The position numbers and the translations under genes were made by a program. Of a DNA stretch of 64,000 nt, positions 1-11,827 are shown one piece after another (the stretch's first letter is position 1; every line of letters begins with the position of its first letter). Origin of the DNA: Lutjanus erythropterus. Lineage: Eukaryota; Chordata; Actinopteri; Lutjaniformes; Lutjanidae. The notes below the pieces were generated by a model. The model did not search any database, had not been told where the DNA came from, and worked only from the letters and a program-made list of their open reading frames with translations. The stretch lies in assembly GCA_020091685.1 (NCBI GenBank), contig CM034604.1, positions 5,507,820 through 5,571,819 on the forward strand, written 5' to 3'.

Positions 1-1730
1 GTAACCACTATCATGTTCCCGTTTTCACATTTATAACAAACCAAATTTCATGAAAATCACTTCAATAAGTTTATATGTTTCTAGTGGTCCTTGAACACTT
101 CAACATGGTGGCAGTGCAGACCTGTCAGGAGGTCATGAAGCTAACAAATCAGGGAATTATGCACCTCGTATCATGCCTTACTTCAATGGATCCTGTCATA
201 TCGGGTATGAAATTAATCTGCAGATGCTCGAGTTTAAGATGACACCAAACTTTTCTTTGTATGTTAGTTTTTGACCAGAATGTGGCCTGCAGCAGACAGC
301 AGGATTTATCTGTTGCGGACAATGACTATCCGTGATCTGATTGTGTTTATTGTGAATAAACTTTGTCTTTGTAAGTGCACTGGGTAGTGACGCCAGACTG
401 ACAGGACAGTTCGTCTTCTATTCTCAGCCGGGACAAAACAACACTTAAGATAGATAGGACACTATCACCTCCTGCAAGTCAAATGCTAATTCCTCTCCCT
501 GGAGGGGACAGGCTCTCGGCTTTATGCTGAGGAAAAAAAAACAATGGCTCTCCGTGTGAGAATGTAAGCTCCCGTTGTAAACGATAAACAGGCGTCACAG
601 TGGGAAATAATTACCCGAACGGAATCTTCCCACTGGTGAGGAAGAGAAACACGTCGAGCAACAAAACTAATTGAAGGAGAGATGGTTCCCGGAGGTCACT
701 ACAGTGGAGAAATGTATCAGTTTCCCATTGATTGCGCTGATGCTGCTGCAACATTACACATCCTCACATCCCGCTGCTCGCTCCAGAAACCCTGTGAAGC
801 ATTACACAGGCTGGCTGTAGTCAAAATGTTTCCATGTGTCTTGCTGCGAGAGCAGGCCACTGACAGAGCCACACCATCGCTCACTGATTACCAGATACCT
901 CGCAGCCATTCGAGGGGCGAACGCATGAGACACAATCTATTGATAAAGTCTGATTACCACTTTCTGCAATCTCATTAAAGTGGCGCTGCTGTTGAGCCGA
1001 AGCCACGATCTTTCCGCTCCACCTGCTGTTTGATGTTTCATATACTCAACCTGCACTGTGTCTGCCACTGGTTTCAGTGGGAGGTTGAAGTGTTTTCTTT
1101 AGTGTCGTGCTGTGGGTGCGTGGAACCAGCGATGTCTGACATTTACGCAGAGCCACAAGCTGCTTTTTAAACAAGTCATTGCGGCTGCATGAAAAAAGTA
1201 TTTGTCTGTATCATACAAAATTATCCAGATTTAACAGTTGTACTATAGAAGGAAGAAACTGGGACTGGGATTAATAAGGAGAGACGGATGGATGGAGAAA
1301 CCAGATTGTTCAAGAGCGCTGGAACCTGGACAGGAGATTCAACTTTTCTTTTAGAATTACTTAACTTTCTCCTTCATCTGTATCTGAGGTAGTGTGTCCC
1401 CTCAGAGTTGCTGTACGGCAGAAGTTTTATTCTGTTTTTGACATGAGGGAGAGAAAACAACAGAAGTGGTGGCCAGAGGGCTAAGAAGCAAGATTAATGG
1501 GTTAGCGATTTATGTTGAGTGTAAAGTCTGAGTTTTCAGTGCCATGGAAGTGGCTGTCTTTCAACCTGGTTAGATCACCATGGGAACTGATGCTGAACTC
1601 CTATAAATAACCTGGTCCGGAGGAGCAAGTTATGTTCAGTTTCAAATTAAGTCAGCTGTAGAAAAGCGCAGCTCTTTGACTAATTCTTCTCCTGAGGATG
1701 TTTGTTGTGAGTGACACAGGTTCTCAGATG
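1..1730. other. Intergenic, no gene recognised
   Basis: No protein family, repeat terminus or RNA gene is recognised. Part of it (about 540-1010) is of higher complexity and less AT-rich than its surroundings, which is compatible with a conserved non-coding element, but conservation cannot be judged here. The 98-aa open frame at 682-978 shows no domain. Confidence 0.4.
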
Positions 1731-2402
1731 CACTGTAAAAACAAAAAAGTTGGGAAAACTCCAAGGAGCAAAGCAGCAAACTTCAATAGATTTTTGAGTT
1801 TTGAGCACAACTCAAGTTCTTAAATCCTGAAGAAAAAGTTTTATCACCTGATTTTTTTTAGATAATTTACTTTTCTTCTTTAGATAAATGTATAGCTTTG
1901 AATTTTTGAAACTCAAAAGCTTTTATTCAAAAAAATATTGAGTAAATTTACTGAACTTTTGTTTAAGAAAAAAAAAAAGATCTATGCACACCTGAATGTG
2001 TGAAAGGTGCATCAGAGGAGGATTGAACTCAAAGACCATTAGAGAAACTCCTGCACAATGTCTCACTTTCTTCTGATATATTTATTAAATATCAACATTT
2101 CGGCCTAACCAAAACCAGCCAACTTTCATCAGGTATACCGTGTGTGTGGGAGTTTCTCTAAATTAATTGAAGAGAAAGCAAGTGTTAAAAATGTAATATT
2201 TTCAATTAATACTTTTGAATTTTTCAGGCACTATAAAAAGACAAATCAGGTTTGCATCTCACTTTGCCCAGTTTTTGAATTTATCTAACAAGTTTATCTA
2301 ACAAAGAAAAGTTAATTATCTCAACTAAAGATTATAGGTCAGAAAATTTCAAATCTTAAGAGTTTGAGTTGGGTTTAAAAGTAAAAATAATCTCTTGCAG
2401 TG
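1731..2402. mobile_element. Foldback MITE with CACTG ends
   Basis: The left end starts CACTGTAAAAAC and the right end finishes GATTATTTTTAC-type sequence (reverse) then TTGCAGTG, so both ends begin CACTG when read inwards. The arms are long imperfect inverted repeats: segments containing AGATAATTTACTTTTCTTC (about 1858-1880) on the left and its near complement at about 2300-2325 on the right. A related arm occurs at about 29800-30170. No clear 8-bp target duplication remains. The centre is interrupted by unrelated DNA (see 1981-2165). hAT-type assignment is tentative. Confidence 0.6.
1981..2165 (-). mobile_element. Penelope-like/hammerhead-type repeat fragment
   Basis: On the minus strand the segment reads CTGATGA (complement of 2126-2132), a spacer, then GGCCGAAA (complement of about 2098-2105). 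This order is the conserved core of hammerhead ribozymes carried in terminal repeats of Penelope-like elements, a motif familiar from fish genomes. It is framed by an imperfect inverted repeat AGAGAAACTCC (about 2041) and GGAGTTTCTCT (about 2148). Stem II and stem III pair poorly, so it looks degraded. Confidence 0.4.
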
Positions 2403-3190
2403 TGTTGCCTTTAAATTTTAAGTCATGTCCACTATTTTTTCTTTACATTGTAGGAAGGGAGGGAAGATGTTAAATATGCAAAGTTGCTGAGCTGTATGTC
2501 AAACTATATTACAGCAGCACAAACTGCATGCATCAAGTTTCTACAGGAACCTCAGTTTGGTGCTGCAGATCATCCACACCAGCAGAATGATGTTTTTTCT
2601 TTATCTTGATTTACTGCCAAGTCTGTTTGGCACTGCTAATGCTGCAGCTCAGAACGCTGATTACAAAAATTGATTTATCATGGATAATATTCAATCAGAA
2701 AAATTAATTTCACTTTGATCTGGCCAAAAACTAAAGTAATTTCCACATATCCTTCACTATGGGAGAATGTATGGTATTTAAATACTGTTAATTGTGCAGC
2801 TGTGAAGTTAGAAATAAATGTCAGACATTAAGAGCAGATTAAGTCAGTCAGTAATTTTCTGCCATCGATCTTCTCTTGTCTTATATGCAGCAACATTGTT
2901 GCTTTTTACTATAATATATTTTATATATTCTCAATAGCTCTACATTATAATGTTTAACGCTTGTCTTGACTAAAGTGGGCGTCTCACAACCCTCCATTTT
3001 GTGCACCTTCACATTAAAAGGGGCATTTGGTGTGACCCTCCCTCCACACAGAGTCTGAAGAACAAAGTCTGAGTTAAAGTAAGTTGATAACCACCGTTGT
3101 GATACCAGTTATCTCGGATCCGGGTTTTAGGTTTTGTCAAGTCAGGTCATGCAAAGAAAGCCTGGCTTTGTTGAGCTTCCTTCATAGTGT
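2403..3190. other. Intergenic, nothing recognised
   Basis: AT-rich single-copy-looking sequence with no gene or repeat terminus that I can name. Confidence 0.4.
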
Positions 3191-3300
3191 CGCCCTTAGG
3201 TGGCTGAGTTGGTGGAGTGTTCACCACACGGTTCAGCGGCCGTATGCTCAACTCTCACCAATGGTCCTTTGCTGCATGTCGTTCTCCTGCGAAAATAAAC
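3191..3300 (+). mobile_element. tRNA-derived SINE, partial copy
   Basis: The head CGCCCTTAGGTGGCTGAGTT resembles a tRNA with a pol III A box, and it is followed by CCTTTGCTGCATGTCGTTCTCC, typical of the tRNA-unrelated body of a widespread fish SINE. The B box is eroded (CTCAACTCTC). Two further copies of the family are in the window, both on the minus strand (45314 and 63625). The tail is missing. Confidence 0.65.
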
Positions 3301-4045
3301 ACAAGCTGCTGCAGGACATTGTGCTAATGCTACATCCTGTTTATTATTTTCTTAGGTGAACCCAAGACACTTGGTTTGCAGCTATGTTGCTTTCAATCAT
3401 GCCAGTGTAGTTTTCTTAGCTTAGCCTCCTCAGTGTAGCTAACTGGCTAACTTTGTTTCAAGCTTCAGGGGTTCAACACAACCAAGTTATGGACATGTGT
3501 AAGTTGGACGCTGGCCTGGCAGAGATGCAGGAGTTATTCTGACCGCTGTTTTCACTGGAAAACTTTCTCATCTGAGTGAGACAGCTGGAGGTAGGTGTCA
3601 GATCAACCGTCACTACAAAAACAATGTGTGCCAGTTTGGTTGACATTTCCCAACTCAATTTCATAGTTGTAATTTTTAGTCCTGGTAGTGGCAGTTGTTT
3701 GGTCCACCACTTTGATCCAGACTGAAATATCTCAACAACTACTGGATGGATTGCCATGAAACTTGGTTCAGACATTAGTGTTCCCCTAAGAATAATTTCT
3801 AAATAACTTTGGGGAACCTGTTCTCACTTAAAGGGGACTTGAAATCACTTTTATTTTTACCACATCACAGTCACAGTCAGTTCTGCTTAACCCGGCTTGG
3901 TCTGAGCAGGTGGCCTGTGGTTTAACCAGGTGCCTCTCAGTTGAATTCTCAGCTAAAGCCTCATTTTTACTATTGGTGTCCCCAATTTTTCCACCCGTGG
4001 AGTGTTTGACGTGACTGAAAACAAAGGCTGAAGGTGGGGATGAGC
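3301..4045. other. Intergenic, probable old repeat remnant
   Basis: Around 3725-3830 the phrase ATGGATTGCCATGAAACTTGG followed by an AATAACTTTGGGGA-type tail resembles a repeat common in percomorph genomes (recalled, single copy here). The rest holds no recognised feature; the 100-aa minus-strand frame is not a known protein. Confidence 0.35.
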
Positions 4046-4600
4046 CAGAGGTGGGACCAAAACATTGTTGTGCTAGTCACAAATATGATTTAAGTCACTG
4101 AACCCAAATCCCAAGTCAAGTACCAAGTCCTGAAGTTTGAGTTTTGAATCCAAAACAAGTCATAATGTGTTCCCCACCAAATGTAATGCATCAATTTACT
4201 GTTCTTTGTGCAACTTCTGATAAAGTAGGAAGTTGTTGCATCTTTGTCCAGAATTTTCAGTCTGCGCCTTTGGCATACAGCAATTTGCTTTTTTTGGCCT
4301 CCTCGTAGTTTGTACGCAACTAAAGTGATCTTTGCTATCATTTTTTATAATTAAAAGCGGATTTGGGGAATTAAGTGTCGAATTGCAGAGAATGAATTGT
4401 GTTGACGTTAGCTGATTCAAGAAATGAATTGATTCACAAATTCACACTTTTTAAATGACAGACTGTTTAATCTTTGGGCTTGTCAAAGTCAAAAGGCTGA
4501 AGTCCAAGTGAAGTCACGAGGCATTTGTGTCAAAGTCCAAGTTGACTTGCAAGTCTTTTTTTGTTGTTGTTGAGTCCAGAGTCATCAAATTTTGTGACAA
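4046..4600. mobile_element. hAT-type non-autonomous element (CAGAGGTGGGACC family)
   Basis: The left end CAGAGGTGGGACCAAAAC is the typical terminus of a fish hAT MITE. The body is rich in CAAGTC/AAGTCC words (for example 4110-4130 and 4500-4555), characteristic of this family. The right terminal repeat is not found, so the 3' end is truncated or eroded. Several short overlapping minus-strand open frames are chance readings. Confidence 0.55.
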
Positions 4601-6991
4601 ATTTGTGACTGGTATGAGCTGTCTCTGAGTTTTATGTCCCCAATTGAACCAAACCACAGAGTAAACTTGGGAACAGGTAATTTTCCAGCACAGGCAGACT
4701 GTACACAGAGGCACAGGGAGCTGATACAGGCCCAGCAGCTCACTTTTGCCTCGGGGCCCCCCTCTGAGGCAAATCCAGCCATGAATATTTACCAGCCCAA
4801 AGGACACCTGATGAAGTTTCTGCCTGAGCAGTCTACAAAAACCAGACCGGTGGAGACTCATACAGTGTTATTGAACTCTGTAGTTGTGTAAAGCAGGCCT
4901 GGCAGACAGTGACACTGATGCACATTAGGATTCAGAGTGAGAGCCTGCTGAGCTGCCTGCCTGCTCACCTCGCCTGATTATCTACCACATCCAGTGTGCA
5001 GACATACAGAAAGAGACAGACAGTTTCTCGGCACACTCCTCCCCGTTGTTCGATGCAGAGAAAATGTTCACTCCCACGTCTTCAGGCCAGTGACTGCTTC
5101 CCTCACCGCCGCTTGTTATATTCTGACTCGCAGGGACACAGTGCGCCGCCGACAACCTCAGACATGAGTGAAGAACGTGTCAATGATGTCTGTGATCAGC
5201 TCTGACACAGCAGCTGAACTGAGTGCCATTGACAGTGAGCAGCATGATAGTGCCAGCGTTGCGTGTTAAGTTTGTGTATTGCCATTGTCATTCAGCTGTG
5301 AGACACAGCAATGCTGTGTCCTTTGTCTGAGTGCTCTCCCTATTCCCCAGTCAACACAGCCTCATTCTGAGTGTGCATCCTCCTCCTCAACCCTCCCCCA
5401 CATAACAAACACAGAACACAGTCCAGTTAACACACTCTGGGGCAACTTCCCAAAGACTGGATTGCAACTGCTGATAGCACCATGAACTGCACATCACTTG
5501 CGACTGTAGTCTGTAGTCTCAAGGTCAGTTTAAGTTTCTAACTTAAGTTTGTCCCATAAGCAAAATATTTCCCTAGAGTGAGCGTTTAACTTAGGAGCAT
5601 TGCATAAATGTTTAGACTAAGACTTCCACGGAAGTTATTGTCAAATACATCCCGTGAGCCCCTCAGTTACCATGGTTACGTTTCACCACCATCAATCTTT
5701 AATGTTACTAGACAGCCATACTGTAACTTTGTTAGCTAGCTTAGTTTAGAGAATGTTGGATATCACAGGCACATAATCCAAAAGAAATTTGCAAGCAGAA
5801 GATGTGGCAAACAACAAAACAGTCCAGCTAACTAAAATATTTGAGTCAAAGTAATGTTAATGTTTGACTAGCTAGCAACAAAAAAAGACACCACCCTCCA
5901 AACTCATGAGATACAGAGTGTCGCTCTTCATAGAGCCCCATGCACACTGGCAGGCAGACCTGCGATGGCTAATTGCAGTTGCTAATCCATGTTGGTGAGG
6001 AGTGTTGCTGGAATAAGCACCAGAACCAGGGCTGGGCAAGCGGGCAGATGAAGCAGGCTTACAGTTGCAGAAAAATTATTTATTCTGTGTTTTAAACAAC
6101 AAGATTGCACGATTATATCATGTTCCAGTAAATAAATGTTTAGTCACCTTGCTGTTGTTCTGATGTATTCAGAATCATTACTGTTATTGCTGTTAGCATT
6201 GAACAGGTGGATTACTTAATGGCCCACTGGGAAAGTCTTTGTATCTTTGTGTCTATCTGTCTTTGTATGCTGGGGGAAGTACAGCACTGACTCCTTTAGA
6301 TGAGCTCTTCTGAGTTAGTTACATCACTAGATGTTAGACTGAGCACCTGTATTCTGCACAATAAACATGCAAAAATATGTCAAATATGCTGTTAAGACAA
6401 ATAACAGATGTCAAAGTAACATCACATTGATCTCGACAAAGCTTTTGATGACTACAGAACATTGTGGATGCTTTTTGAAGAGCTAAAAAAGAAACAAAAA
6501 ACTGTTTTTTTGTACTTTAGCCAGGCCATTCTTTGATCCACCTTGGGCCAGACAAACATGCAGCTGCAGATGCATAGTTATCATGGGAGAACTGATGATG
6601 ATTACCCAATGAGTGCTTCCAATACATACTGCCAGCAAAACACACCTGATTCCACAGTCAGGTAGCTGCCACGGGACAGAACGTATGGCCATTCACAGTA
6701 AAGTCAAACTCCTATCTTTACTTGGCATCATCGTCATCCTTTGAGTGCCCTCCAGACCTGAGACACATGTTGCTTACACTGGTTTCTGTTGCTCATTTCC
6801 TCACCAAGTTCATTTACAGGCAATCTAGCGTCCCTAGTCAGCAGATCTAGAAATGTGAGTTGCTTCCTGCTTCCTCCTGATGGGCTCTCCAAAGCAGAAT
6901 GTCTGGAATTATGTGGTCTTTTGGTCTGTAGCAGTCTCCAGCAAAGTGGACTCTTCTTTGTGCCGCAATCTTTGTGAATGCTACCTGCCAT
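4601..6991. other. Intergenic, no gene recognised
   Basis: Open frames of 60-85 codons overlap on both strands with no domain and no splice context. Region 5560-5900 contains repeated GCTAGC and TTAGCTAGC words common in fish intergenic repeats. No element boundary can be defined. Confidence 0.4.
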
Positions 6992-7890
6992 TTCTACGCA
7001 GATGATATTGTCATCTATTTTTCATCCCCCCTCAGTAGTAAAAGCTCTAGAATACCTGCCTTTGACCCACTGAACTCAACTTAAACTGGTATAGAATGCA
7101 GAAAAATCCAAATTCATGCTATTTTCAAATGGCAAAGAGTTAGCATCTTCCCAAAATCTTAACTACTCAAGGGATTGAAATGGTTACAACTTACAAGTAT
7201 TTCTGTGTCATCATTGATCAGAACCTGTCTTTCAAATCATATCTGGAAAACCGTGTCTCCAAGCTGAAGGTTAAATTGGGTTTCGTTTTTTAGAAACAAA
7301 TCTAATTCCTCCTTTCAAGCAATGAAACACTTGATATCTGCAACTTTTTTACCTCTGCTGGATTATGATGATTTGCTTTGCATGAATGCCCCAGACCAGT
7401 GTCTACAGAAGTTAGACACTGTGTACCATTGCGCTTTGCACTATATTACTGGCCGTGGAAACTGCATACACCACTGTACTCTATATGCCGCTGCTAAATG
7501 GCCATCTTTGTATGCCTGCAGGCTCTCACATTGGTTGGCCTCGTTCCTTCTTATCTGTCTCCTTACATGTAGAGAAACCAAAATCAACATGGCCTTTGCT
7601 CTCATAATATTCTACAAACACTGGTTCCGAGAGTGAGAACAGAACTCTGCAAAAAAGCTTTTAAATATGCTGCTCCTTTGTCCTGGAATTGGCGGAGCTG
7701 ATCCCTACATTTGAATACAAGATGATTTTAAAGAATCGAGAAAATAGCTCCCTTGGTCAGTCTGACCTTGTGTTCCATGTTAATTGGATGCTGTGGCTTT
7801 TTACTCATTTGTTGTGTGTGACAGTTTTATGCTGCCCTCTTGGCCAGGTCACTGTCAGTGTCCATGTTTCGGCAAAGAAGGATACTTTCC
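6992..7890 (+). pseudogene. L2/Maui-like LINE reverse transcriptase remnant
   Basis: Translation from 6992 begins FYADDIVIYF, the catalytic box of a non-LTR reverse transcriptase. It continues with frameshifts and stops to an open piece at 7322-7636 that contains LDYDDLLC, QKLDTVYHCALHYITG and WPSLYACRLSHW, as in the C-terminal part of L2/Maui polymerases. The downstream PRVRTELCKKAFKYAAP segment (about 7625-7690) and the LGQ...KKDTFH end (about 7850) fit the same protein. The upstream finger domain is absent, so this is a 5'-truncated dead copy. Confidence 0.75.
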
Positions 7891-8357
7891 ACACAGCTTT
7901 GAGACGTCTGACTGCTATATTGGACAAAAGTTGTTTCGAGCACTCCAAGCATGTCCTTTCTTTGACAGGAAGTCTTTCCTGCTGCTGACTATATATGACC
8001 CTCGGTATTTGAAGTTTCTTGGCACTGTTACAGTAAAGAGGTGTGTGTGCATAACTGAGCATGTGGAGTCGATATCAGCTGGTGATGACATAAAATGGAC
8101 ATCAGAAAATTGCATTCATGTTTTTAAATAAAACATATGGTCATGCGAATGAGGAAATGACCCCGGACTTGTTTCACTCAAACAGTTCCATCTGCTTACT
8201 GACACACTGCATGTTACTGTGGACAAAAAATTCAAAATCAGTGTCTGTTTCCAAAAATTAGAACCCAATTATTCATGATAATTCACAGACCTTGTTGTGA
8301 GCAGTGTAGGAACTACTTTATTTATTTAAAGTAGAATGGTTACAAAATGTTGCTTGG
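7891..8357. other. Intergenic, nothing recognised
   Basis: No protein or element end is recognised between the LINE remnant and the following MITE. Confidence 0.35.
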
Positions 8358-8880
8358 TAAAGGTCCATTGTGTAAGATTTCACTAACAAGGACCGTGCCA
8401 TATGTTTGGTATAAAAAGTAGTTTATTGGATGGTGATGGGATTTGCTGGAGATGGGAATGGGTCATGTGCAGAAGGATGGTAAGGGTTGAAGAGAGGGAT
8501 GTAGGGATCAAGCAGAGGGATGAGGGGGTTGAGGGATGAGGGATGAGGGATGAATGGAACATAATATTGAAAGTAAGTTTAGTTAGTGTATAATTAGTGT
8601 ATAATCACTTGACGGTAAGAATCGTGTTTTTGTTACTTTAAAACGAGCTCTTTATATGTGCAGGGAGACTGGGTCGTCTTTAACAAAGGCCGCCATGTTT
8701 CTACAGTAACCCAGAGTAGACAAACCAAACACTGGTTTTAGAGAAGGCCTTTCTTGTTTTGTGCAAATTTCGCGGCCACTGTAGGTTCTCCTACATGCTT
8801 GGAAGGGGAGGGTGAGTTCAGGACGCAGGCTGTGTTTAGCATACAGTGCTAAGTGTTTTGCTAGCACTCAGAACCCAATA
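8358..8880 (+). mobile_element. TAAAGGTCC-type MITE, copy 1
   Basis: The left end TAAAGGTCCATTGTGTAAG matches the inverted terminus CTTACACACTGGACCTTTA at 56143-56160. Internal sequence around 8590-8655 (AATCACTTGACGGTAAGAATCG...TTTGTTACTTTAAAACGAG) matches the complement of 55410-55475. The GCCGCCATGTTTCTACAG segment at 8690 is typical of this fish family. A GGGATGA-rich simple repeat (8508-8556) lies inside. The right terminus is missing. Confidence 0.65.
8508..8556. repeat. GGGATGA simple repeat
   Basis: Short tandem array of GGGATGA/GGGATGAGG units, interrupted once. Confidence 0.8.
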
Positions 8881-9169
8881 CATAATCACTGTAGTTATCT
8901 GAGTAATATGGAAGAAAATGTTGTCATCTGCCATTCACTAAAGGATGGAAACACATAGTTGGCACACAAATCAAAGCATGAAAATACATTTTGTGCTGCA
9001 GTTACACAGCTTGTGTAAACAGAAAGACGCAGCTGAAACACCTCTCATGTGGACACGCTGTTAAACAGTATAACACTCCTCACAGTGAGTGCACTGACTC
9101 AGTAATGTCAGATACACAGCGGCATCTATTCAACGTGATGTTGTTTTCATCATTAGCTTACATCAGCCT

Positions 9170-9602
9170 CCACCAAATCCCAAGATTTGCTCACACGGCA
9201 GGTTCCCCCGGGTCAGTTCTAAACTTGGAAAGGCTGCTTTTAGTTTCACTGCTCCCAGCTCCTGGAAAGATTTACAACACACTTAAAAAAATCCTCAGTA
9301 TGGTACCACTGAGGAACATTTTGCAGCCCAATGTTTTTAATGTTCTTGTTCTAACTGAGTGGCATCTACTTTTACGTATCTGTGTTTTATTTGTTTGGCT
9401 ACTTTATTGTCCAGAAAAATTATTAACTTATTTTTACTATTTTTTTATTATTGTATTTTATTTTTTAATTTCTGTTTTGCATCAATGTTTTACATCTGAT
9501 ATATATTAATCTTAAGTATCTTTTAAGGTTTTACATGCACTCAGGTATCCACTGAAAATGAAATAGTCTCACTGGGACTTGCCTGATTAAATAAAGGTTA
9601 TA
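9170..9602 (+). mobile_element. L2/Maui-like LINE 3' end
   Basis: A run resembling CCAAGATTTGCTCACACGGC (frame-shifted PRxRT), then CTTTTAGTTTCACTGCTCCC (AFSFTAP) and finally CACTGGGACTTGCCTGATTA followed by AAATAAAGGTTA near 9570-9600, the usual 3' tail of fish L2-like LINEs. The 172-codon open frame at 8991-9509 crosses this remnant and is not a functional gene. Confidence 0.6.
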
Positions 9603-10689
9603 CCAAGTAAAGCAGTACCAGCAAAAGCCGTGAGTGTGCTGAACTGAGCAGGAATGTTTTATTGCTAATGAATTAAATCCTTTCATTTGTAAGAGGAAGT
9701 GTTATTTCTCCTTTGAAAAGTTATTGATGAAAAGAGATAAGTGAGAGCAGGCTTCTAGCGCAGTAAAAAATAATTAGCATAACATCTACAGTCCTTCAGT
9801 TATTTCTCCATAGATGAATTGTGCCTTTGAAGTTTATTATGCTACTTGTTGTAATAGACTGGGCTAGCTCTTGTTAGAAACCAATTTACCTTAATCCTGC
9901 AAATCAAATGCAATCTCACTGAAGTCTCATTCAGTTTTTGCTATGCATTAAATTAAGATTGTGTAATAAGCATTAATTAATAGGTAATAAGGCCCTTACA
10001 AGTCCTTAAAAGATGCTTATTAACAATGTTATGCATTAATGAGACTGTATAAGTGTAAATAATAGAATCATAAACATGTTTATTGTTAGATTATAAGACG
10101 TTTATAAGCATTTATAAGAAACTCTTCAACATAGACGGCTTGAGAATGTTAACACAAGCCTTGCGGGTGTCTTATAATTGTTTAGCATTACTGCTACATT
10201 TAATGAGTTGAGCTAACTTAGTTGCAGTTGCTAGTTAACTTTGCACTTATTAACATTAACTATTTTTTGTAGTTCGGGGATCTAAAGCAAGATCTTGGGT
10301 GCAATAATCAGAACAATCCCAGAACTTTTATTTTATTTTCATACTTTTTAATGCAGTACATCTACCAAGGTGCAATAAATGGAGCAAGCCCAGTACTTTA
10401 TACTTTATAATGCACTACACGTACCCTCCAGTGTGCAATAACTGAAGCACTAACCCAGTACATTAATACACTTTGCACTTAATGTTCTTCAATATACCAT
10501 TACCTCAATATACTTTGCCCTAAATGTACTTCCAAATTAATGTTAATATGTCCTTTTATCATTTCTGTTGTGTTTTGTTACACATGCTGTGCACTGAAAG
10601 TTTTGTAATTCCATTGTCTTAGAACAATAACAAAAAGTCTATGTAAAGTGAAAACAGATACCAATACCAAAAATATACATGAAACTGTA
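9603..10689. other. Intergenic with old AT-rich repeats
   Basis: Positions 9960-10200 show repeated TTATAAGCATTTATAAG/TTATTAA words, typical of a fish AT-rich repeat. Positions 10300-10640 end in TTTTGTAATTCCATTGTCTTAGAACAATAACAAAAAGTC, which looks like a LINE 3' tail. Neither can be assigned firmly. Confidence 0.35.
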
Positions 10690-11827
10690 ATGATGCTAGT
10701 TTCAATACTGTGTTTCTGTTTTTATTTTGTGTCATTGCGCGTCACCTTCCCAACATCAAGACTGATTTCAGTTTTAATGGATGGAGCAATAATACATAGA
10801 AAAGCTGATTCCCTGGTGTATTCAGTACTGCATATCATACACAGCAGATATAACAGGATGGAAACAACATCAAAGACGTAATAAGACAAAAATTATGTAG
10901 ATAAAAATTCTGTAAAAGACTAAACTAGATGAAAACTATGTAACGAAAACGAACAAAAAATCTGATGTAAAAAGACGAGACGAAAATCACATAACAAAAT
11001 ATATTATGACAAAAACTCTGTAACAAGAAAACGGCATGAAAACAATGTAATAAGACAAAAACGACTTGGAAGATGTATCAAGATAAACATTGTGTAACAA
11101 GACATAACAAGATGAAAATGACGCAACAAGACGTAATAAGACAAAAATGATGTAAAAGATATACCAAGACAAAATCAACGTAATGAGACGAAAACGATGT
11201 AACAAGATGTAACAAGGCTAATTAGACGTACCAAGACAAAAATAGCTTAAGGAGACATAAATGACTTAATAAGACATAATAAGACAAAACCGAGTAAAAG
11301 ACATAACAAGATGAAAACAATGTAATGAGACAAAAACGACACAACAAGACGTAGTAAGACTAAAACGTATAACAAGATGTAATGAGAAGAAAACTACGTA
11401 ACAAGAAGTGATAAGATGCAACAAGACTTTACAGGACAAAAACGAGTAAAAGACATACCAAGACGAAAACAGCGTAACGAGACATAAACAACATAAGATG
11501 TGATGAGACTAAAATGGCTTAACAAGACATATTAAGAAGAAAACTACGTTACCAAGACAAAAATAATGTAACAAGACAAAAATGACAGAAGAGGCAGACT
11601 TGACTGTGGAGAAAAAGTGAGGTTCAGTTAGCGCTGCACGGAAGCAGCTGGTAGAAATGTCCTTCAATGGGCAACTTTTCACTTTAATACTCTGAATACT
11701 TTTTAGAGCCTGTACTTTTTCACTTTAACATGAGTAAAGAAGTTGAATCAGTCCTTGAGAGTTCTTTTTTACACAAGCATCTGTACTTCTATTTGAGTAA
11801 ATAATATGTGGACTTTTGCCACCTCTG
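10690..11827 (-). mobile_element. hAT-like MITE with internal minisatellite, copy A
   Basis: The right end GCCACCTCTG (11818-11827) is the exact complement of CAGAGGTGGC at 34108. The other flank (10720-10775, containing CACCTTCCCAACATC and GACTGATTTCAG) is the complement of 34655-34720. So this and 34108-34934 are two copies of one element in opposite orientation. Between the conserved flanks lies the ACAAGACAAAAACG minisatellite. The TIR and CAGAGG end suggest a hAT-type element; the left boundary is approximate. Confidence 0.65.
10862..11590. repeat. ACAAGACAAAAACGATGTA minisatellite
   Basis: About 730 bp of variable units built from AACAAGAC, ATAAGACAAAAA, CGATGTAA and CAAGACGAAAAC. The units are irregular (roughly 14-40 bp), so this is a diverged minisatellite rather than a clean array. 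It is not CRISPR: there are no constant repeats with unique spacers. Confidence 0.8.

Noticed and set aside
8991..9509. 172-codon open frame as a gene
   Set aside because: Its second half is a frame-shifted L2-like LINE 3' end and low-complexity TTTTA sequence; the first half shows no domain.
10862..11590. Possible CRISPR-like array
   Set aside because: Repeat units vary in both length and sequence and there are no unique spacers of constant size; it is a minisatellite in an animal genome.
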